Under the pieces are notes generated by a model that was given only the letters and a program-made list of their open reading frames with translations, was not told the origin of the DNA and ran no database searches. The position numbers were made by a program, and so were the translations under genes. Positions 7,317 through 15,969 of a DNA stretch of 64,000 nucleotides are shown one piece after another. Source of the DNA: Phycisphaerae bacterium (GTDB taxonomy: Bacteria; Planctomycetota; Phycisphaerae; SM23-33); assembly GCA_011050235.1 (NCBI GenBank), contig DRGC01000042.1, forward strand, positions 1-64,000, in the 5' to 3' direction. Within the stretch, counting starts at the first letter, position 1. The number at the start of each line of letters is the position of its first letter.

Positions 7317-9353
7317 CTAAACGAAGTACTTCATCGAGACCTTCTTGTACTCGGTCGTGGAGAACAGGACCGTGTGCTCGTAGGGGCCGATCCGGCTGGC
7401 GATATCGGCGACGATCGCCTCGACCTGCTCGGGTGTCTGAGCGTGGACCATGGCGAACAGGTTATAGTCGAAGCCTTCCAACGGCGGGCGATGGTAGCAG
7501 TGCGAGATTTCCGCCCGCTCGGCCAGGCGCCGGCCGACGTCATCGATCTCGTCATCGCCCACGCGGAAGACGGCCATCCCGTTGGCGGCGAAGCCCAGGC
7601 GATGATGGTCGACGACCGCTCCGAATCGGCGGATCACGCCGGCCTGGCGCCAGTCGTCGATCTGCTCGATGACGCGATGGGTGGGCCAGCCGATCTCGTC
7701 GGCCAGTTTGTCGAACGGCTGGTCCGCCAGCGAGATGCTCTCCTGGAGTCGGCGGACGAGCTGTTTCTGCTGGTCGTCCAGGCTGACGACGTCGCCCGAC
7801 TGGCGAGCGGGCGAGGGAGCCTTGGCGGCGGGGCCGGCATCGCCGAGGCGGAAGTCCACGCGGATCTTGTAGACGGCCAGGGCCGGCATCGGAAAGAACG
7901 CCGCCCTGGTGCGACTGGCGAGGTCGGCGAGGATGTCCTGCTGCCTCTGGGCGGACTCGGCCGTCAGCGTGAACCACAGATTGTAGGCATGCTCGCGACG
8001 GTAATTGTGCGTGACGCCCGACAGTTCGCTAACGGTCGCGGCGACCTCGTCGAGCCTCTCCGCCGGGACGCTGGCGGCGACGAGCGTGGAGACATAGCCG
8101 AGCGATTTCGAATCGAACACCGCTCCAAGCCGGCGGATGACGCCCGCCCGCTGCAGGCGGTTGATGCGTTGGATGATCTGCGCGGCGTCGGTGTCGAAGG
8201 TTTCGGCAAGCGTATCGAACGGCCGGACGGTCACGGGGAAATCGGTCTGGATCAGCGAGAGCAGCCGGTCGTCCAGGTCGTCCCGCTCGACCGTGTCGCG
8301 GCGCTTGGGCTGGTGAGTGCAGAACGGTTCCTCGCCGAGATAGTCACCCGTCAGGGCGAACGCCCGGGCGCGGCAGCCGCCGCAGACCCGCGCGAACTCG
8401 CAGCCGCCGCAGCGTCCGTGGTAGCCGTCCAGGTCACGCATCTGCAGGAACAGCTCGGAGGTCTCCCATATCTTCTGGAAGTCCAGGTCCGCCTCTCGCA
8501 GGTCGCCGGCCTCGGCCTCGAGGAAGCCGCAAATCTGCACCTTGCCCAAGTGCGAGATGAAGGCGAACTGCTGGCCCCCCATGCAGCCCTTGGCGGCGTG
8601 CCCGCCGCTTTTGTGCAGGCCCATCTGGCGGACGATCCGCTGGTAGTGCGGCGCGCAGGTCACGCGGATGGGGATGTCGTTGTCCTGCTGCACCTCGGCC
8701 AGCCACCGTAGCGTCTGCTCGTACTGGGCGGGCGAGATTTCCTGGTCGATCAGTTCCCTGCCTCGGCCGGTCGGCACGAGCAGGAACGGGTTGAAGACGT
8801 TGGCGCCCAGGCGCTTGGCCAGGTCGAGGATGGCGGGAAGTTCGTCGAGATTGACCTGGGTGATGGTGGTGTTGATCTGGAAACCCAGGCCCTGTCGCTT
8901 GGCTGCTTCAATGCCTCGCAGGGCTGAGTCGAACGCGCCTTCGACGCCGCGGAAGGCGTCGTGGCTGGCGGCGGTCGCGCCGTCCAGGGAGATCGAAATC
9001 TGCTCGATGCCGGATGCGAGAATTTTGGCCGCCGATTCATCGTCAATCAGCGCCCCGCAGGGGGCCATTACCATCCGCAGGCCGAGCTTCGTGCCGTAGG
9101 CGGCGATGTCGTAGATGTCCGGGCGGAGCATGGGCTCGCCGCCGGTGAGGATGATGATGGGCTTGGAGAAGGCGGCGATGTTGTCGAGCAGCCGGAAGCA
9201 CTCCTCGGTGGACAGCTCGCCTTCATAGGGGGTGGGCTTGGCGGCGGCGCGACAATGCTTGCAGGCGAGCATGCACGAGCGCGTGACCTCCCAGGCGATC
9301 AGTCTCGGCGCGTGCGGTTGGCCGCCGGAGCGACCCGCGTGGTCGTGAGCCAT
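7317..9353 (-). CDS. ahbD: Tripartite haem synthase: AhbD radical SAM fused to AhbA and AhbB siroheme decarboxylase domains
   Basis: 678 residues. About 1-360 is a radical SAM/SPASM enzyme like AhbD, which oxidatively decarboxylates Fe-coproporphyrin III to haem b: cluster motif CMLACKHC, TGGEPMLRPDI, CAPHYQRI and C-terminal CGGCEFARVCGGCRAR. About 365-520 resembles AhbA (Lrp/AsnC-like; RRLGAVFDSKSLGYVSTL, VTHNYRREHAYNLWFTL). About 545-678 resembles AhbB (RRFGAVVDHHRLGFAANGM, ISHCYHRP, STTEYKKVSMKYF). AhbA and AhbB together decarboxylate siroheme. All three modules keep family histidines and cysteines. The ATG at 9353 has AAAGG 7 bases upstream; a TTG at 9356 is possible. Last gene of the haem operon. 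Confidence 0.88.
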   Translation of the reverse strand: MAHDHAGRSGGQPHAPRLIAWEVTRSCMLACKHCRAAAKPTPYEGELSTEECFRLLDNIAAFSKPIIILTGGEPMLRPDIYDIAAYGTKLGLRMVMAPCGALIDDESAAKILASGIEQISISLDGATAASHDAFRGVEGAFDSALRGIEAAKRQGLGFQINTTITQVNLDELPAILDLAKRLGANVFNPFLLVPTGRGRELIDQEISPAQYEQTLRWLAEVQQDNDIPIRVTCAPHYQRIVRQMGLHKSGGHAAKGCMGGQQFAFISHLGKVQICGFLEAEAGDLREADLDFQKIWETSELFLQMRDLDGYHGRCGGCEFARVCGGCRARAFALTGDYLGEEPFCTHQPKRRDTVERDDLDDRLLSLIQTDFPVTVRPFDTLAETFDTDAAQIIQRINRLQRAGVIRRLGAVFDSKSLGYVSTLVAASVPAERLDEVAATVSELSGVTHNYRREHAYNLWFTLTAESAQRQQDILADLASRTRAAFFPMPALAVYKIRVDFRLGDAGPAAKAPSPARQSGDVVSLDDQQKQLVRRLQESISLADQPFDKLADEIGWPTHRVIEQIDDWRQAGVIRRFGAVVDHHRLGFAANGMAVFRVGDDEIDDVGRRLAERAEISHCYHRPPLEGFDYNLFAMVHAQTPEQVEAIVADIASRIGPYEHTVLFSTTEYKKVSMKYFV

Positions 9354-9386
9354 CAAGGAACCTTTCTCAGCTCGTCGTCTTTGCGG

Positions 9387-10919
9387 TCAAGACGCCGATC
9401 CTTCGGCCCCTTCGCAGTCCACTATAGCATCCACGAGCCCGTCGATGGTATGCGTTTTCGCCTGGGCGTCCGGGGTGAAGCCCGCATCGGTGAGGGTCTG
9501 TGTGGTCACCGGGCCGATGCTGGCCAGGCGAACCGATGCGGCGCGGACCTTGGCCGGGTCGACGGCGTCGAAGAAGTTCTTGACCGTCGAGGAACTGGTG
9601 AACGTCACCCAATGCACCTCGTCGTCGGCGAGCAACTCAAGGACCTGCTCGGCCCCGGCGCAATCGGGGCGGGTGCAGTAGGCGGTGACATCCTGGACGG
9701 TTGCGCCCTGGGCGGTCAGCGCGTCGATAAGGTCGCGGGGGGCCAGGTCCGAGCGCGGGCAGAGGATGTTCTGGCCCGCCAGGTCGCCGGCAGCGGCCAG
9801 CGTCGCGGCGATCTCGGTGCTGACGAACTTGGCCGGCTGGGCGTCGGGCCTGAGGCCCCGCCCGGCCAGCCGTTCGGCCGTCACCGGGCCGACCGTGCAG
9901 ATCCTCGTGGCGCCGAGGGCGCGGGAGTCCAGGTCGGCCTGGTCGAGCGCGTCGAAGAAGCCCTCCACGCCGTTGGCGCTGGTGAAGACGATCCAATCGA
10001 AGCTGGCCAGGTTGTCGATCGCGTCGCGCAAGGGTTGGTCGTCGTCGGGCGGGACGATCTGGATGGCCGGCATCTCGAAGACATCGGCCCCGAAGTCTTC
10101 CAGGCGGCCGGTCAGCGTGGATGCCTGCGTGCGCGCGCGGGTGACGACGATCCGCCGGCCGAAGAGCGGGCGACGCTCGAACCAGTTGAGCTTCTCGCGA
10201 AGGGCGACGACCCCGCCGACGATGATGACGGCTGGGGGTTCGATCCCGCTGTCGCGGGCGACGGCGGGCAACGTGTCCACGGTGCCCACCACCGTTCGCT
10301 GGCGTGAGGTCGTGCCCCATCGAACGAGGGCGGCGGGCGTCTGGCCGTCGAGCCCGTGGGCGGTGAGGCTTTGGCAGATGGGCTCGACGTTGGACACGCC
10401 CATGTAGAACACCAACGTGCCCCGCCACTTGGCCAGGGCCTCGAAATCCAGGTCGGAATCGGTCTTGTCCGGCGTTTCGTGCCCGGTGACCAGGCCGAGA
10501 TTGCTGGCGATGGTGCGGTGGGTGACGGGGATCCCGGCGTAAGCGGCCGCGGCCACACCGGCGGTGATGCCGGGGACGACTTCGAAAGCGATGCCGGCCT
10601 CGACGGCCTCCAGCGCTTCCTCACCGCCTCGGCCGAAGACGAACGGGTCGCCGCCCTTGAGGCGAACGACCATCGCACCGGTGCGGGCCTTGTCGACCAG
10701 CAGCTTGTTGATGCCGTCCTGGCTGAGGGTGTGCTTGCCCGCCTTCTTGCCGACGTAGATCAACTCGGCGTCATCCCTCGCGCAGCGGACGAGCCGCGGG
10801 GAAACGAGGTAGTCGTAGACCACGACATCCGCGCGGCTGACCAGATCCATTCCGCGGACGGTGATCAGTCCCGGGTCGCCCGGGCCGGCCCCCACGAGAT
10901 ATATGCTGCCCTTATTCAA
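9387..10919 (-). CDS. Fused uroporphyrinogen-III methyltransferase (CobA) and uroporphyrinogen-III synthase (HemD)
   Basis: 510 residues. N-terminal about 1-245 is the SAM methyltransferase making precorrin-2: YLVGAGPGDPGLIT, RLKGGDPFVFGRGGEE and GIPVTHR. C-terminal about 255-510 is HemD, which closes and isomerises the ring. I choose the TTG at 10919 because GGGAG lies 8 bases upstream and the family starts right there; an ATG at 10970 would lie inside hemC. Such CobA-HemD fusions are known in anaerobes, and channel uroporphyrinogen toward siroheme-dependent haem. Confidence 0.9.
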   Translation of the reverse strand: MNKGSIYLVGAGPGDPGLITVRGMDLVSRADVVVYDYLVSPRLVRCARDDAELIYVGKKAGKHTLSQDGINKLLVDKARTGAMVVRLKGGDPFVFGRGGEEALEAVEAGIAFEVVPGITAGVAAAAYAGIPVTHRTIASNLGLVTGHETPDKTDSDLDFEALAKWRGTLVFYMGVSNVEPICQSLTAHGLDGQTPAALVRWGTTSRQRTVVGTVDTLPAVARDSGIEPPAVIIVGGVVALREKLNWFERRPLFGRRIVVTRARTQASTLTGRLEDFGADVFEMPAIQIVPPDDDQPLRDAIDNLASFDWIVFTSANGVEGFFDALDQADLDSRALGATRICTVGPVTAERLAGRGLRPDAQPAKFVSTEIAATLAAAGDLAGQNILCPRSDLAPRDLIDALTAQGATVQDVTAYCTRPDCAGAEQVLELLADDEVHWVTFTSSSTVKNFFDAVDPAKVRAASVRLASIGPVTTQTLTDAGFTPDAQAKTHTIDGLVDAIVDCEGAEGSAS

Positions 10920-10933
10920 CGGTCGTTCTCCCG

Positions 10934-11872
10934 TCAGGATTCGGTGATGGACGCGAGAATCTCCTCGCATCCCTGGTCGCGAAGTTGCTCACACAGCGTT
11001 TGGCCGAGGGCCTCGGCGGCGGCCGGGGTGGCCACGGGCGCCGCCACCGTCGCCCGAAGCAGCGTCACGCCATCGAGGCTGGACACCATGCCCGTCAGCG
11101 TCAGGGCATCGGGCCCGCCCGAGAATCTGGCATAGGCGCCGACAGGGACTTGGCATCCGCCGCCCAAGGCGGCCAGGAACGCCCGCTCGGCCGTAACGGC
11201 CAGTCGCGTGGGCATGTCGTCCAACGGCGCGAGAAGTTCTTGAACGGGCGAATTGTCGCAACAAATCTCCAGGGCCAGCGCGCCCTGCCCGCAGGCGGGC
11301 AGAAACTCGTCCGGGTCGAGGCGTTGGGTAATCCGATCGTCGAGGTCCGCCCGGACCAGTCCCGCGCGGGCCAGGACAATGGCCTCGGCGTCGGATTCAT
11401 CGAGCTTTCGCAGGCGGGTCTGAACGTTTCCCCGGACCGGCTGGACCGACAGATCGGGCCGGCAGTGCAGCAGTTGCCCTCGCCGCCGCAGCGACCCGGT
11501 CAGCACGATCGCGCCGGCCGGCAGATCGGCCAGCGGCAGGGCGCTCTTGGCGATTATGGCGTCGGCGGGGTCTTCGCGAACGGTGATGGCCGTAACCGAC
11601 AGGCCCTCGGGAATGTCGGTGGGCAGGTCCTTGAGGCTGTGCACCGCCAGCGAAATCGTCCCGGCGAGCAGCTCATTTTCGATCTCTGTGGTGAACATGC
11701 CCTTATCCAGCGCGGCTCGGCCGGGGCCCAGCAGGGCCTGGTCGCCGGAGGTCTTGATGACCTTCAACTCCACCGACTGATCGGGGCAACGGCGCACAAT
11801 CGCATCGCGAATATGGTTGGCCTGCCACATCGCCAGCGGCGATCCGCGCGTGCCGATCACGATACCGCTCAT
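10934..11872 (-). CDS. hemC: Porphobilinogen deaminase HemC
   Basis: 312 residues. Polymerises four porphobilinogens to hydroxymethylbilane. Recognised by GTRGSPLAMWQA at the start, HSLKDLP near 80, LRGNV-type VRGNVQTRLRKLDE and the cofactor-attachment cysteine in GGGCQVPVGA. Start is the ATG at 11872, overlapping the hemA stop by 4 bases; the frame stays open further upstream but that part is the shadow of hemA. Confidence 0.94.
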   Translation of the reverse strand: MSGIVIGTRGSPLAMWQANHIRDAIVRRCPDQSVELKVIKTSGDQALLGPGRAALDKGMFTTEIENELLAGTISLAVHSLKDLPTDIPEGLSVTAITVREDPADAIIAKSALPLADLPAGAIVLTGSLRRRGQLLHCRPDLSVQPVRGNVQTRLRKLDESDAEAIVLARAGLVRADLDDRITQRLDPDEFLPACGQGALALEICCDNSPVQELLAPLDDMPTRLAVTAERAFLAALGGGCQVPVGAYARFSGGPDALTLTGMVSSLDGVTLLRATVAAPVATPAAAEALGQTLCEQLRDQGCEEILASITES

Positions 11873-13284
11873 GGCTTGTCCTTCCGCCCTTTGAGGCGAA
11901 ACGCACTGCGAATGAAGTCCGCCGCCGCCTGCCGCTGGCTGAGGGACGCCGAGTCCGACAGGCTGCGGAGAAATGCGATGGGCTGATGGAGGATCTTGTT
12001 GCACAGGCTTCGGGTGAACTGCTCGAGCTGCTCGCGATCGGCGTCGGAGAACTTGCCTCCGTAGCGTTTGATCTCGGCCTGTTGAATCTCGGCGAAGTAT
12101 TCCTGCAGGATCTTGATCGTCGGGATCACCTCGAGCGAATCGCACCAGGCGGCGAACGTGCCGAACTCGTCGGCGATGATCGCCTCGACGCGGGGGACTT
12201 CCAGCTCGCGGGTGGCGATGTTCTTGGAGACGATGCGGTCGAGGTCGTCGATATTGTACAGGAAGACGTTGGACAGCTTATCGAGCTTGGGGTCGACGTC
12301 GCGGGGAACGGCGATATCGACGATCAACACAGATCGGCCGGCGCGGCGCAGCGCCTTGGTGATCTCCTTGCCCGTCAGGACCATATCGGGGGCCCCGGTC
12401 GCGCAGATCACCAGATCGACGTCGCCGATGGCCTGGGGGATATCGGGCAGTTCGATGGCCCTGGCGGCGAAACGCTCTTTCTCCCCGGCGGCGGGGCGCC
12501 GGTCGATGTCCTTGGGCAGCATCTCCAGCATCGCCAGCAGCGCCGGGCAGCGGATGGAGGGGTCTTCCAGGTCGAGGGCGACGGCGTCTTCGGGTTGGAG
12601 CGTTCGCAGGCTCTCGGCCACCTTTCGGGCGCGATCGAGGCTGCGGTTGGCGACGACGACGTTGCCGGCCCCGACGCGAACGAGCGCCTTGGCCGCCAGC
12701 GCACCGGTCTCGCCGGCGCCGACGAGCATCACCGACTTGCCGGCCAGGGATGCGAACACCTGCTGGGCCAGTTCGACAGCCGCCTGGGCGATGCTGGTCG
12801 AGCCGCGCCCGAGGTTGGTCTCGCTCTGGGCCCGCTTGCCGACGCGGAACGCCCAGTGCAGCAGCTTGTTGAGCAGCAGGCCCGTGGTGCGCGCCTCGAG
12901 GGCCAGGCGATAGGCCCCTTTGAGCTGGCCCAGAATTTGATGTTCGCCCACGATCTGCGAATCCAGCGCCCCGGCCACGCGGAACATGTGCTGCACCGCA
13001 TCGGCGCCCTGGTGGTGATAAAACGCCGACGTGTCGGTCACGGCCGGAATGCTCTTGAGGCGAGCGATGTGACCCAGAAGATACCCCATCGGGTCGTCAC
13101 ACTTGTTGGCGACGAAATAGACCTCGGTGCGGTTGCACGTGTCCAGCACCAGGGCTTCCTCGAAGGCGTCCTCGGCCTTGAACGCCCGCAGCAGCCGCAA
13201 CGGCAGATCACCCGGCAAGGCGAAGGCCTCGCGCACCCCGACGGGGGCGGTGTGGTGACTGATACCGATGGCGGTGATATTCAT
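11869..13284 (-). CDS. hemA: Glutamyl-tRNA reductase HemA
   Basis: 471 residues. Reduces glutamyl-tRNA to glutamate-1-semialdehyde (C5 route). Motifs are GISHHTAPV, the catalytic-cysteine segment VLDTCNRTE, EHQILGQLKGAY, the NADPH site MLVGAGETGALAAKAL and VIDIAVPRDVDP. An insertion of about 40 residues between the NADPH fold and the ICATGAP segment makes it somewhat longer than usual. Start at the ATG at 13284, 17 bases after the hemX-like gene. Confidence 0.94.
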   Translation of the reverse strand: MNITAIGISHHTAPVGVREAFALPGDLPLRLLRAFKAEDAFEEALVLDTCNRTEVYFVANKCDDPMGYLLGHIARLKSIPAVTDTSAFYHHQGADAVQHMFRVAGALDSQIVGEHQILGQLKGAYRLALEARTTGLLLNKLLHWAFRVGKRAQSETNLGRGSTSIAQAAVELAQQVFASLAGKSVMLVGAGETGALAAKALVRVGAGNVVVANRSLDRARKVAESLRTLQPEDAVALDLEDPSIRCPALLAMLEMLPKDIDRRPAAGEKERFAARAIELPDIPQAIGDVDLVICATGAPDMVLTGKEITKALRRAGRSVLIVDIAVPRDVDPKLDKLSNVFLYNIDDLDRIVSKNIATRELEVPRVEAIIADEFGTFAAWCDSLEVIPTIKILQEYFAEIQQAEIKRYGGKFSDADREQLEQFTRSLCNKILHQPIAFLRSLSDSASLSQRQAAADFIRSAFRLKGRKDKP

Positions 13285-13301
13285 CGTCGGTGCACGTCCG
13301 T

Positions 13302-14126
13302 CTATGACAGGGCCAGGCTGGCGACGAACAGAATGGCCACGGTCAGGAACCCGCCGGCCGCCACCAGGCAAACGCGCGAGTCGGACCACTTGCCGACGCC
13401 CTTGCCAAGCACGGCCACCACGCAGACCAGCCAGGTCACCGAGCCCACGACGATCTTGGCGATGATCTTCGCGCTCATCGCCTCGGCGTCTGGGCCACCC
13501 GCCCCTCGCCCGTAGACCAACGCCCCGGTGACCACGGAGATCGTCATGAACACCAGCCCGCCGATGATGGCGTACCAGCACGTCCGCCCCAGCAGCTCCA
13601 GCGGGGGCAGGCGATCGAACAGCAACCCGATGTTGTGGCGTTTGAGATTCCGCCGGCCGATCAGGTGCAGCGCGCCGTACACGCCCGCCAGGGCCAGCGC
13701 GGTATAGGCGAACGTCGCCGCCAGCGAATGCAGGCTGCGCCAGCCCTGGCCGGCGACGGCGGGGGTGGTCGGCTCGATAGCCGTGTTGGCCAGGAACACC
13801 GATGAGGTGTACTGGGCCAGAAAGACGATCAGAAACACGAACAGACCCGTGCGCCGGTCATGCCCGACGAGTTCGACAATGTAATAGACCGCCGTGGTCG
13901 ACAGCGCGATGACGGACAGGATTTCGTAGCCGTTGAACAGCGGCGGCTGGCCGAGATGAATGCTGCGCACGACCAGAAATGCCGCGTGGAAGAGGATGAT
14001 CACGGGGATCCACCCATTGTGGACGTGCGTGCGGATGCGCAGGAAGAACGTCACGCCGTAGTCGATCACCAGTCCCATGTAGAGCAGCGGCAGCAGCCAC
14101 TCGGCCACCTTGAACAGGATGTCCAT
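13302..14126 (-). CDS. CcsA/HemX-family membrane protein
   Basis: 274 residues with about eight predicted hydrophobic segments. Resembles the haem-handling CcsA/ResC/HemX family: GWRSLHSLAATFAYTALAL in the second half is like the core of that family. Placed between hemB and hemA as in many hemX-hemA operons, where HemX is thought to affect glutamyl-tRNA reductase level or haem handling. GGAG lies 8 bases before the ATG. A second possibility is a CcsA-like component of cytochrome assembly, but CcsB is absent and a Ccm system is encoded nearby. Confidence 0.75.
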   Translation of the reverse strand: MDILFKVAEWLLPLLYMGLVIDYGVTFFLRIRTHVHNGWIPVIILFHAAFLVVRSIHLGQPPLFNGYEILSVIALSTTAVYYIVELVGHDRRTGLFVFLIVFLAQYTSSVFLANTAIEPTTPAVAGQGWRSLHSLAATFAYTALALAGVYGALHLIGRRNLKRHNIGLLFDRLPPLELLGRTCWYAIIGGLVFMTISVVTGALVYGRGAGGPDAEAMSAKIIAKIVVGSVTWLVCVVAVLGKGVGKWSDSRVCLVAAGGFLTVAILFVASLALS

Positions 14127-14147
14127 TATTTCGTCTCCAAAGGCGTC

Positions 14148-15140
14148 TCAGGCGTCAAGCCAATCGGCCAGTTGCTCGGCGAAATAGGTGATGATCAAAT
14201 CGGCGCCGGCGCGTTTGATGGCGGTGGTCACCTCGACCGCTGCGCCGCGTTCGTCGAGCCACCCGGCCGCGGCGGCGGCCTTGATCATCGAATACTCGCC
14301 GCTGACGTGATACGCGACTAGCGGCAGGTCGAAGCGTCGGCGGACCTCGGCGATCACGTCCAGATAGGCCAGGGCGGGCTTGACCATGATCATGTCCGCC
14401 CCTTCGTCGATATCCAGCCGGGCCTCCAACACCGATTGGCCCGTCGCCCGATAGTCCATCTGATACGTCCGCCGGTCGCCGGTCTTGGGCGAACTCTCGG
14501 CCGCATCGCGGAACGGCCCATACAGGCTGGAGGCGAACTTGACGGCGTAGGACAGGATGCTGGTCCCGTCAAAGCCGGCCTCATCGAGCCCGCTGCGAAC
14601 GGCGGCGACCTGCCCGTCCATCATCGCCGACGGCGCGACGATGTCGGCCCCGGCCCGGGCGTGCGAGACGGCCGTCTTGGCCAGCGATTCGAGCGTCGCA
14701 TCGTTGTCCACGTCCGTCCGGCCGTCCGGGCGCTCCCGCAGCGTGCCGCAGTGGCCGTGATCGGTGTACTCGCACAGGCAGACATCCGTGATTACGACCA
14801 GGTTGGGCAAGTCGTTCTTGATCAGGCCGATGAGCTTCTGCGTAGCTGCGCCGTCGTCCCAGGCGCCCGAGCCGACGGCGTCCTTGTCGTCAGGGATGCC
14901 GAACAAAAGCACCGCCGGCAGGCCCTTGTCGGCCCAGCGGCGGATGGTTTGCATGGCCGTGTCGACCGAGTGTTGGAACTGCCCCGGCATGGAGGCTATT
15001 TCGTTGTAGATGCCGCCGCCTTCGCGGACGAACAGCGGAGCGATCAGTTCATTTCGCGAAAGGGATACTTCCGTCAACATGTCGCGCAGTGTTTCGTTGA
15101 CACGCAGCCGGCGCAGCCGCCTCGCTGGAAAATGTGCCAT
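14148..15140 (-). CDS. hemB: Porphobilinogen synthase HemB
   Basis: 330 residues. Condenses two 5-aminolevulinates. It carries a zinc-type cysteine cluster in TDVCLCEYTDHGHCG and the Schiff-base lysine regions SYAVKFASSLYGPFRDA and MIMVKPALAYLDV. First gene of the minus-strand haem operon, divergent from sirC. Confidence 0.95.
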   Translation of the reverse strand: MAHFPARRLRRLRVNETLRDMLTEVSLSRNELIAPLFVREGGGIYNEIASMPGQFQHSVDTAMQTIRRWADKGLPAVLLFGIPDDKDAVGSGAWDDGAATQKLIGLIKNDLPNLVVITDVCLCEYTDHGHCGTLRERPDGRTDVDNDATLESLAKTAVSHARAGADIVAPSAMMDGQVAAVRSGLDEAGFDGTSILSYAVKFASSLYGPFRDAAESSPKTGDRRTYQMDYRATGQSVLEARLDIDEGADMIMVKPALAYLDVIAEVRRRFDLPLVAYHVSGEYSMIKAAAAAGWLDERGAAVEVTTAIKRAGADLIITYFAEQLADWLDA

Positions 15141-15273
15141 AATCTCTGTCTGCCACCAGGGGCGATTATCTTTATTGGTCCGGACAGCCGATGTCTTTTA
15201 GTCTATCGTTGGATCGATAAACTCTCAATAATATTAGAGCTATCGGCGGGTTACGCCCGTGGGTGCGGCAAAA
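15141..15273. promoter_or_regulatory. Divergent promoter region between hemB and sirC
   Basis: 133 bases, markedly more AT-rich than its flanks around 15195-15240. On the plus strand TTGGAT (15209-15214) and ATATTA (15231-15236) are 16 bases apart, a weak -35/-10 candidate for sirC. I see no convincing minus-strand promoter for hemB and no regulator site. Confidence 0.3.
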
Positions 15274-15888
15274 ATGAAGACCTACCCAATAATGCTAGTG
15301 CTGACCGGCTGCCAGACCGTCGTCGTTGGCGGCGGCGCGGTGGCCGTGCGGAAAGTCCGGTCACTGATCGACGCCGGGGCAAAGGTGCGAATCGTCACCA
15401 AGGACCTCGCGGCCGATGCGGACATTGGCGAGGCGGAAGTGATCCGCAGCGGCTACGAGCCGCAACTGCTCGCCGGGGCGAAGCTGGTATTCGCCTGCAC
15501 GGACGATGCAGCCCTCAATGCCCGGATCGCCACCGACGCCCGCGAGATCGGCGCGATCGTCAACTGCGTCGACCAGCCGGAGGACTGCGATTTCTTCGTC
15601 CCCGCGACAGTCTGTGACGGCGACGTGGTCGTAGCGATCGGCACGGGCGGAGCGTCGCCGGCCCTGGCGGGACAGCTCAAGCGGCGTGTGGCCGAGGCCC
15701 TGCCGGATCGGATCGGCCTGTTTGCCGCCGAGTTGCTGCGGCTGCGCGAGCGGGTCAAGGCTGCCGTCGACGACGTGGACCGGCGAAGCGAGATCCTCCG
15801 CGAGCTGTCCAGCCCGGCCAGTTACGATGCCTTCTGCCGGGAGGGTGAAAAGGCTCTGGCGGAGGCCCTGGAGAAGCTGATATCGTAG
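15274..15888 (+). CDS. sirC: Precorrin-2 dehydrogenase / sirohydrochlorin ferrochelatase-like (SirC/CysG N-terminal type)
   Basis: 204 residues. NAD-dependent oxidation of precorrin-2 to sirohydrochlorin. The NAD site VVGGGAVAVRKV is at about 18; NCVDQPEDCDFFVPA and the Gly-Ser stretch IGTGGASPALAGQLK are typical of the family. Start put at the ATG at 15274 (MKTYPIMLVL, matching the family start); a GTG at 15259 would add five residues. It provides the siroheme that the AhbA/B domains use. No separate iron chelatase gene is seen, so this protein may also insert iron. Confidence 0.9.
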   Translation: MKTYPIMLVLTGCQTVVVGGGAVAVRKVRSLIDAGAKVRIVTKDLAADADIGEAEVIRSGYEPQLLAGAKLVFACTDDAALNARIATDAREIGAIVNCVDQPEDCDFFVPATVCDGDVVVAIGTGGASPALAGQLKRRVAEALPDRIGLFAAELLRLRERVKAAVDDVDRRSEILRELSSPASYDAFCREGEKALAEALEKLIS

Positions 15889-15969
15889 GATTTTTCGCGG
15901 ACGCCGGCCGGGTCGGCTGGGCTGTCCGACGACGATGAACCGGTGAATGTCCGGCGGGAGCTCGGCAAC

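Noticed and set aside
7317-9353. Radical SAM part as NirJ or a MoaA-like enzyme
   Set aside because: Fused AhbA/AhbB-like domains and the haem operon context fit AhbD better; NirJ would go with d1 haem genes, which are absent.
10920-10970. ATG at 10970 as the start of cobA-hemD
   Set aside because: It lies inside hemC, has no good ribosome site and adds residues with no family similarity; the TTG at 10919 has GGGAG well placed.
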